From: Phallusia mammillata
Taxonomy: Eukaryota; Chordata; Ascidiacea; Phlebobranchia; Ascidiidae
Length of the DNA stretch: 64,000 nt
Direction: 5' to 3'
Assembly: GCA_003260075.1 (NCBI GenBank)
Contig: QLIY01000316.1
Span: forward strand, 1 to 64,000
Part shown: positions 57,834 through 64,000 of the stretch, piece by piece
Layout of the letters: the number at the start of each line of letters is the position of its first letter
Numbering within the stretch: the stretch's first letter is position 1
Position numbers and translations under genes: made by a program
The notes under the pieces: generated by a model
Seen by the model: the letters and a program-made list of their open reading frames with translations, nothing else
What the model was told of the DNA's origin: nothing
Database searches by the model: none

Positions 57834-59809
57834 GTTCACAAAGTCAATTTGCACACAGAGAACAGGTAACAAAGATTACAGCTCTGAAAACATAAATGCC
57901 AAGTAAGATTAGCCCATTGGAGACATTGCAAACGCCTTTTGTGCCTAACTACTACATGGTTATACAATTCTGTACTGAAAGTCACATCTTGAAACGTAGC
58001 TACATTGTTAACTGCGTACTTAGACCTTAGTATGCTCAATTTGAACGTACATATTAGAATATTCCACTTCACTTCAACAGCAGCTAATTATGGCAACGCC
58101 ACCCTAAACACACAGCACTCGTTACGAATATAGAGGCACTTAACTCGAACCGGCCCTGGCTGCTCGTATTTCAAATTCAATCAATAACAGCTGACTGCAA
58201 AGTAGCTAGCGGGCATGCGGATATTGCGCAACAGACACCTTTCGTTCTGTTGCAATGTTGTCTGGCCTGCAAAACAGTTTCGAGTACGCAAAGCTATACA
58301 GTCGGGCGCTTAAGTCTAAACTCAAAATCTTTCCTTCAGGACTTTTTTCAGGCCGTAACAAAGAAAGCATGATGCCGGGACTTGAAATAAAAGAACACGC
58401 GTCGGCGGCGTGATCAGCCCGTGTCACAGTTTGTCACGTGATGTTTGATCGTTGCGTAACAGGGATGATCCTCGTGTCGAAAGGACGACGTTGGCGTTGG
58501 GTTTCCCAGAAAAATACGATTGCTATTTCATTTTCCGAACGTGTAGTAGTAGTAGTCCGCACGTTTAGTTTATTCTCGAGTAGAGCCTGGTCTAGCTTTT
58601 TGATTTAAACAAGCCGTTTTCCACACCCTAAAGCGGTTAACACTGCAACTAAACTCACTTTATTTAACAGACCACCCTACTTTTACCCTCGCCTAAAACA
58701 AGTGTGTCCATTTATCTGTTGCATACTGGCACAAAACAATTATTTCTTAGAACCATGTGGTCTTTTTGCCAACTAAAACTGTTTTAAATTGTCTTGTCAC
58801 GAACCAAGCTTTGTGGCATAGTTCGCGTCAAACCAACCACTTTTAAATGCACGTTTTTAAGGTTTGGAACCACGGGTCAAAGTCCAATTTGAAGCAACGA
58901 GGAATTGTCTAGTCGTGTCGAAAACATAAAGATTACGTCAGCTGGCGTAAATTTGCTCTGTATCTCTTCTCTCTGCTGGCCAACTGTCTTTGCCCTGTAC
59001 ATCATGGACTTCTTGCTGCCGTTTCTTGGCGAATCATTTTCACCACTGTAGCGTCTATAACCGTTATAAGTTGTAATAGGTAGCCTATCATAATTTAAAA
59101 CCTGGCTTCAAAAATCATAATGCTTAAAAGTACAAAGCAATCCATTTTGGTTTTTATATTCAAGCAATAGCCTATTATTGACAAAAGCATAGCACAAACG
59201 AGTTTATGCGACTGTAAACAAGTAGCCTATGTTGAGCTATATATTTGTAATGGCGGCCGTGTATTTTGTTAAATACTTCGTTTGTCGCCCGTTGTCGTCC
59301 GAAAAAGAAAGAATCTTAATTGGCTAGAGGGCGGCATTAAGTTATTCAGTATAGGAGCATGAGAACTATAAAGATGTTATGGGTACAAAAATTCAGCGGC
59401 ACAAAGGTTGATGGGTGCGTATAGGTTTTCGTGAGAGTAGCAGTTTATATGATTAGGCAGTTTCTGAATAATTTTTGACCCGAAAATTTGGCAAATATGT
59501 TTGGCAGGAGGCAGAAACTGGCTAAAACCAGTTGGAAACTGGAATATTCCGGCATAACCCCACTCAAAACCGTTTTTGTCTTCGGTTTTTTGACCTGAAA
59601 AAAAAACCCGGAAAGGCCATGTAGATTTACGTTTTTTTTTAAAAAAATCGTGTCAAAACCTTAGACTTTCGATTCCTGTTTAAGTGATTGGAGATTCGAT
59701 AGGAGGCCCAAATCGGCCTAATCCGGTTTAAAACTGAAATATTTCTGCAAAAAACAATTCCAAAACGAAAACCGAAAAAATGTGATGGCTATAGCTGCTG
59801 GATCTGACC

Positions 59810-60030
59810 TAATGCCCAACAGCCCTAAAATGTCTTGTTCAAGACCAATTTTATATTATTGTCTATTGTGTTTGTTGTCTTGTTTTTTTCCTGAGGCTTT
59901 ATTGCATAGGTCTGTTACTGAAACTTTCGGGCCTAAACGGGCTTCTCAAAAACAATTCGGTTTTGGTCGGTTCTTGGGTTTGTACTTTCGGGCTCCAGTT
60001 TCAGGCCCGTTTGTAAGACTCGTTTACCTA
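59810..60030. repeat. CGGG-rich dispersed repeat, intergenic copy
   Basis: Matches 26620-26850 in order, including GGGCCTAAACGGGCTTCTCA and TTTCAGGCCCGTTT blocks. Confidence 0.5.
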
Positions 60031-60808
60031 AAATGTGACAAAGACAACGTCTGACCTAATGTTTAACTCAAAAATGCCTTTTAAAAACAATTTTGTACTT
60101 GGCCTTGTGCTGTGTAAGTCCGCGCATAATTGCAGTTTGTATACCAAGGCGCAACCTATATTGCTCTTTACAGTTCTTTTATTTTGAAATTTGTCATGAA
60201 AACTCCTATATAAACCTTACTTGTGTCAACTAGTTCTTCAACTTTTCTTTAACACACAAAATTTTTCGGGCAGTCGTCCCCGCAATTTACTGCGGGCATA
60301 AGTGTCCAGATTTATTCTACCTCTTTAAGCTATAGAGCATTGAACACTTGCTTAGTTTGATGCTTTGGATGCGATAAGAATGGATTTTAAACAGTCAGTT
60401 TGTTCAATGACTTGTCATTTGAGTGAACGATACAACAAATCTACTCTGGTGTAGCTGTGAGAAGCAACAATTAAGGCTAATTTGATATCATATACCGTCT
60501 TGGTCTGCATTCAAGTTACTGACTTTAAATAACGCGGAATCCTTTTGCCATTCGTCTTAAAAAATGCCAGTCAAAAACTTTTTTTAGGTTTTAGCCTTTT
60601 ATAGTTTGTCGCCCCATTTAAAGTAAAACCCCAAATCTCATTGCTTACAAAGCGTAGATCGTAGATGTATGGACTAAAACTAGCACATATCTTTTGCTGC
60701 TGTTTATTTTGGTGCTGGCTAACAATCATGCCCCTATGGCAAACACCTCATGGCTACGTTAAAATTAAAGTGTAAAACGTGTGCAGCTTGACGTCAACAA
60801 CATCGGTN

Positions 60809-62188
60809 AAGTGCTAGAGGCGCACTGATTCAGTAATATGAATACACGTCATAATTTGTTTTGTAGCACCAGTCAGTTCGAGCTCCTGTGATCCATTTGT
60901 CGTGTCATAATGTCCCTGTTTGTTAAGTCACTGACGCATCGTTTCACCTGTCAGCGGGCACGTTTTGCAATCGTACAGATTTTGTGTAGGTGCTGACCAG
61001 CTAGTATATAAGGCTTAGATCTGGCCTCTAGGCCTAGATAAATATATTGTTTGTCTCTTAAAGTCTCCTAAATGCAATCATGATTTTCATCAAGGTAAAA
61101 GAAAGGGTATTTTTTGTTTTGTATCAGAAACAAGGAGAGTGTATGTAAAAAGAAAACTTGCAAATGTAATGACTAATGAGGTAAAATTTGCGGTTTTTGA
61201 GTAAGATTGATTTTTTTGCAGCTTTGGTGAACACCGGTAAATGGTCACTATAGCGACCCATGGGGGGGGGGCTGAATGGATTTTGTCAACCTCCGTATGT
61301 AGTGGTAAGGCTAAATACTGCAAAATTTATCAATTGAAAGATAGCCTATAGTAGAAGCTGCTAATATTTTTAGGTTCAGCTAGTCAAAGTATAGCTTAGT
61401 GCTTACATACAGCAAAAAAACAATGTCTTCATAGCAGCAACAAACATTTCAATGAATTTTTTAAGCATTAAGTGCTAGAGGCGCACTGATTCAGTAATAT
61501 GAATACACGTCATAATTTGTTTTGTAGCACCAGTCAGTTCGAGCTCCTGTGATCCATTTGTCGTGTCATAATGTCCCTGTTTGTTAAGTCACTGACGCAT
61601 CGTTTCACCTGTCAGCGGGCACGTTTTGCAATCGTACAGATTTTGTGTAGGTGCTGACCAGCTAGTATATAAGGCCTAGATCTGGCCTCTAGGTCGAGAT
61701 AAATATATTGTTTGCCTCTTAAAGTCTCCTAAATGCAATCATGATTTTCATCAAGGTAAAAGAAAAGGTATTTTTTGTTTTGTATCAGAAACAAGGAGAG
61801 TGTATGTAAAAAGAAAACTTGCAAATGTAATGACTAATGAGGTAAAATTTGCGGTTTTTGAGTAAGATTGAAAGTAATAGTCATAAATCCTAAAAAAAAC
61901 ACCCAACAGTGAATAGTTTTTCTTGTCGAACTGGGTTGTTAGCATTTTCTTCAATTATTGTCATTATTATTTAAAGCTGTTCCTATAGGTAGCAGATTCA
62001 AAAACAGTGTTTGGTTTCCCACGTAAATTAGTTGCATTAGGAATGTATCCCTTTGTCTTGAGAAACTAAGGAATAGTACAGCAGCTCTTACACAGTCAAT
62101 CTTAGAAACAAGCAAATCTTAGCTGTTTTGTCACCTTCATTTTGCAGCTTTGGTGAACACCGGTAAATGGTCACTATAGCGACCCATA
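60809..62188 (+). repeat. Direct duplication with internal gap, intergenic
   Basis: Copy 1 starts right after an N (60808) and runs to a ten-G spacer (61262-61271). The same sequence recurs from 61469 to about 62188. Copy 1 lacks the segment matching about 61871-62142. Confidence 0.8.
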
Positions 62189-62432
62189 AAATCATGTATG
62201 TTTTATCGATACTGTAAAGTTGGGTGATAGACAAAGATTTTCAACAAGAATTTTTCGAAGCAATCACGTAGTATATGACTGCAGCATTTAGGGTGCCTTG
62301 AATCACTTCCGTTTCTAGAATGCTTGACGCTCGAACTAAGTTCCGGTCGGTCGGTTTGCTAATACGTAGAAGTGCACTGTCTTCCTCAGAAGTTCCATTG
62401 TCATGGAACTCGAGTGCGTGCGTTTGTTGTGT

Positions 62433-62674
62433 ACAACACTTTTTCAGCAATAGGTTTTTTATTTAGCACCATAAGTACATAAAAACATTTTATAAAAACA
62501 GTTCTCGGTCTTAATACATTTCATATTACTAAACTGCAAAAATTAGCAGGGGGGGGGGACAACATTTTTTCAGCAGTAGGTTTTTTGTTTAGCACCATAA
62601 ATACATAAAAACATTTTATAAAAACTGTTCTCGGTCTTAATACATTTCATATTACTAAACTGCAAAAATTAGCA
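62433..62674 (+). repeat. Duplication around a ten-G spacer (intergenic)
   Basis: Copies 62433-62548 and 62559-62674, G-run 62549-62558. Confidence 0.88.
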
Positions 62675-63887
62675 CTTGGTCAGTTAAAAAAACAATACTT
62701 TCTGATACTGGTGACTTTTAATGCCACACAGGGCCATGCAGTTAGGTATTCAAAAAATATTGTAAAGCTAATCATGATATGAAGTGAGAAAGTAGTAAAT
62801 CACACGTGATTATAAATCAAGGGTTAAATAACTTTGATGAATAGTTTTTGTGACGCTTGTCTTGCAATGACTTTTTAACCCCATGTAACACGCAATGTTT
62901 TTGTAACGTAATTTCCATTAATAGACCTCTTCCTGCGACTCTTGAGGTTAAATTTATGAATTTATTGACCCCTAAAAGTTGTAGTTAATCCTTGTTGCTA
63001 ACAGTATTTAAACGCCATTGATTGATTATAAGGAGTTTAAATGCGGCCAGTTTCCTAAAACGACCCCTTTTTTATAGGTTAAGCCCAAAATATGACAAAA
63101 AAATTGTTCCGTTTTTGCGTTGATGATGCAATACAAAAAATATCATAATTCTGTTAATTTACGTAGACTATTTTTTTTTTCAGTATGGACAAAATTATTG
63201 AAAATGCTTGGAGCTAGTCAAAGCAATCGGTAATAGCATACAATTTTGCGAACCACTCTTTTCTATTCATTCTGATAAGTTTCTTAGAAATTTTTGTGAC
63301 CCTTGTTTCACCCCCACACGTTGTAACACATAAGCGTTTTTTTGCAAACGAAAAAATCTCCTCAATGCTTTAGTACCGATGGCGCTTTTTCTTCATCACT
63401 TCCGTTATGCAGATGTGCGTATCAATCGGTAATATCCGGTTAACGCAGCAGCTGTCAGTCTGACGTTAAGAGCTAGTGATCACGAGCCCCTACCCTTGTG
63501 TTCATAAGGGATTTTTCGGATGTACAGACCCAGTTGCAATCGCTATGGTGCAAAGTTTATTTTTCCTTCGCTCTTTATAAAGGTCGCTCGGATTTGACAA
63601 TACGTGCTTGCTAATTAAAAGGTGTTTCAGTGTGTTTACACTCTGTAAACATTGATGAGCGTTTTTGGTTATTTTTGATCAAAAGTGGTTGTTCTTTTTG
63701 ACAATACAGTATAGTAGCTTGTTAGATGTATAGGATGATTTTAATCTTAAAGTTTTTATTTTCTTAAAAGTAGTGTTTTTTATGTTTTAGATTTCCTTAC
63801 GAAGTGTTGCGTTGCAGATTAATTAGGAAATGAAACAAATGTACTAGACATAACTTATAACCGTTGTCCGTTACACACACAGAAAAA

Positions 63888-64000
63888 ATGATTTTGCGAA
63901 AATTCGTTTCACTCATTGGATTACTCAGTGCCTGTTCAGCTCTCAACCCCAATCCGGATGTATGTGGAGACGGAACAACAAACTTTAAGACATTTCGCTA
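63888..64000 (+). CDS. 5' end of a secreted protein (partial)
   Basis: From the ATG at 63888 (context AAAAAATG) an open frame runs to the window edge. It encodes a short basic N-terminus, a hydrophobic core ending in an Ala/Cys/Ser-rich stretch, then a Pro/Asn-rich segment with one Cys. This is a textbook signal peptide with likely cleavage near residue 18-19. Too little remains to name the family. The NPDVC start is compatible with an extracellular Cys-rich domain such as EMI or EGF types, but that is only a guess. Confidence 0.55.
   Translation, partial: MILRKFVSLIGLLSACSALNPNPDVCGDGTTNFKTFR

Larger units (their letters stand above)
57834..63887. other. Intergenic region upstream of the last gene
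   Basis: No exon chain found on either strand. It holds the CGGG-rich repeat at 59810, duplications at 60809-62188 and 62433-62674, and presumably promoters at both ends. Confidence 0.5.

Noticed and set aside
58206..58427. 73-residue minus-strand frame upstream of the 57 kb gene
   Set aside because: No splice link to the three-exon chain and no recognisable domain. More likely promoter or 5' UTR sequence.
1..64000. CRISPR arrays, bacterial operons, prophage
   Set aside because: The sequence is spliced eukaryotic DNA. No regularly spaced short repeats with unique spacers were seen.

Overview
The window is animal (eukaryotic) nuclear DNA, AT-rich, with intron-containing genes and a heavy load of short non-autonomous repeats. 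Protein families, intron density and repeat style fit an ascidian tunicate, most likely a Ciona species. That is inference, because I could not run a search.

Layout. (1) 1731-2596, minus: a small single-pass membrane protein with a charged tyrosine-motif tail. (2) 5987-13797, plus: an 11-exon gene for a 439-residue secreted or membrane ZP-domain protein with a furin-type site, one EGF-like domain and a C-terminal membrane anchor. (3) 16141-36011, plus: a 20-exon lipin gene (phosphatidate phosphatase, 887 residues). (4) 38599-54432, plus: a 12-exon gene for a USP22/Ubp8-type SAGA deubiquitinase (550 residues). (5) 57180-57833, minus: a 3-exon gene for an unrecognised 124-residue Ser/Pro-rich protein. 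(6) 63888-64000, plus: the first exon of a secreted protein that runs off the window. All exon chains in genes 2-5 were joined by hand. GT/AG sites and phases agree across every junction, and the three larger proteins come out at family-typical length. The genes are functionally unrelated and there is no operon.

Between and inside genes are hAT-like and pogo-like MITEs with visible terminal inverted repeats and some target-site duplications, two tRNA-derived SINE families, foldback repeats, and a dispersed repeat whose end has the layout of a type I hammerhead ribozyme (copies near 6255, 43378, 44420 and 44547).

The strangest large-scale structure is about 35 runs of pure G or C. Most are exactly 10 bases once flanking G/C is discounted, and six are 54-88 bases. 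Nearly all short runs sit between two near-identical copies of the same sequence. The best reading is technical: unmerged overlapping (often allelic) contig ends joined by gap spacers that were filled with homopolymer. The duplicated copies carry false or doubtful extra exons (USP exon 4, pieces of lipin exons 6 and 7), so gene models built on this sequence need care.
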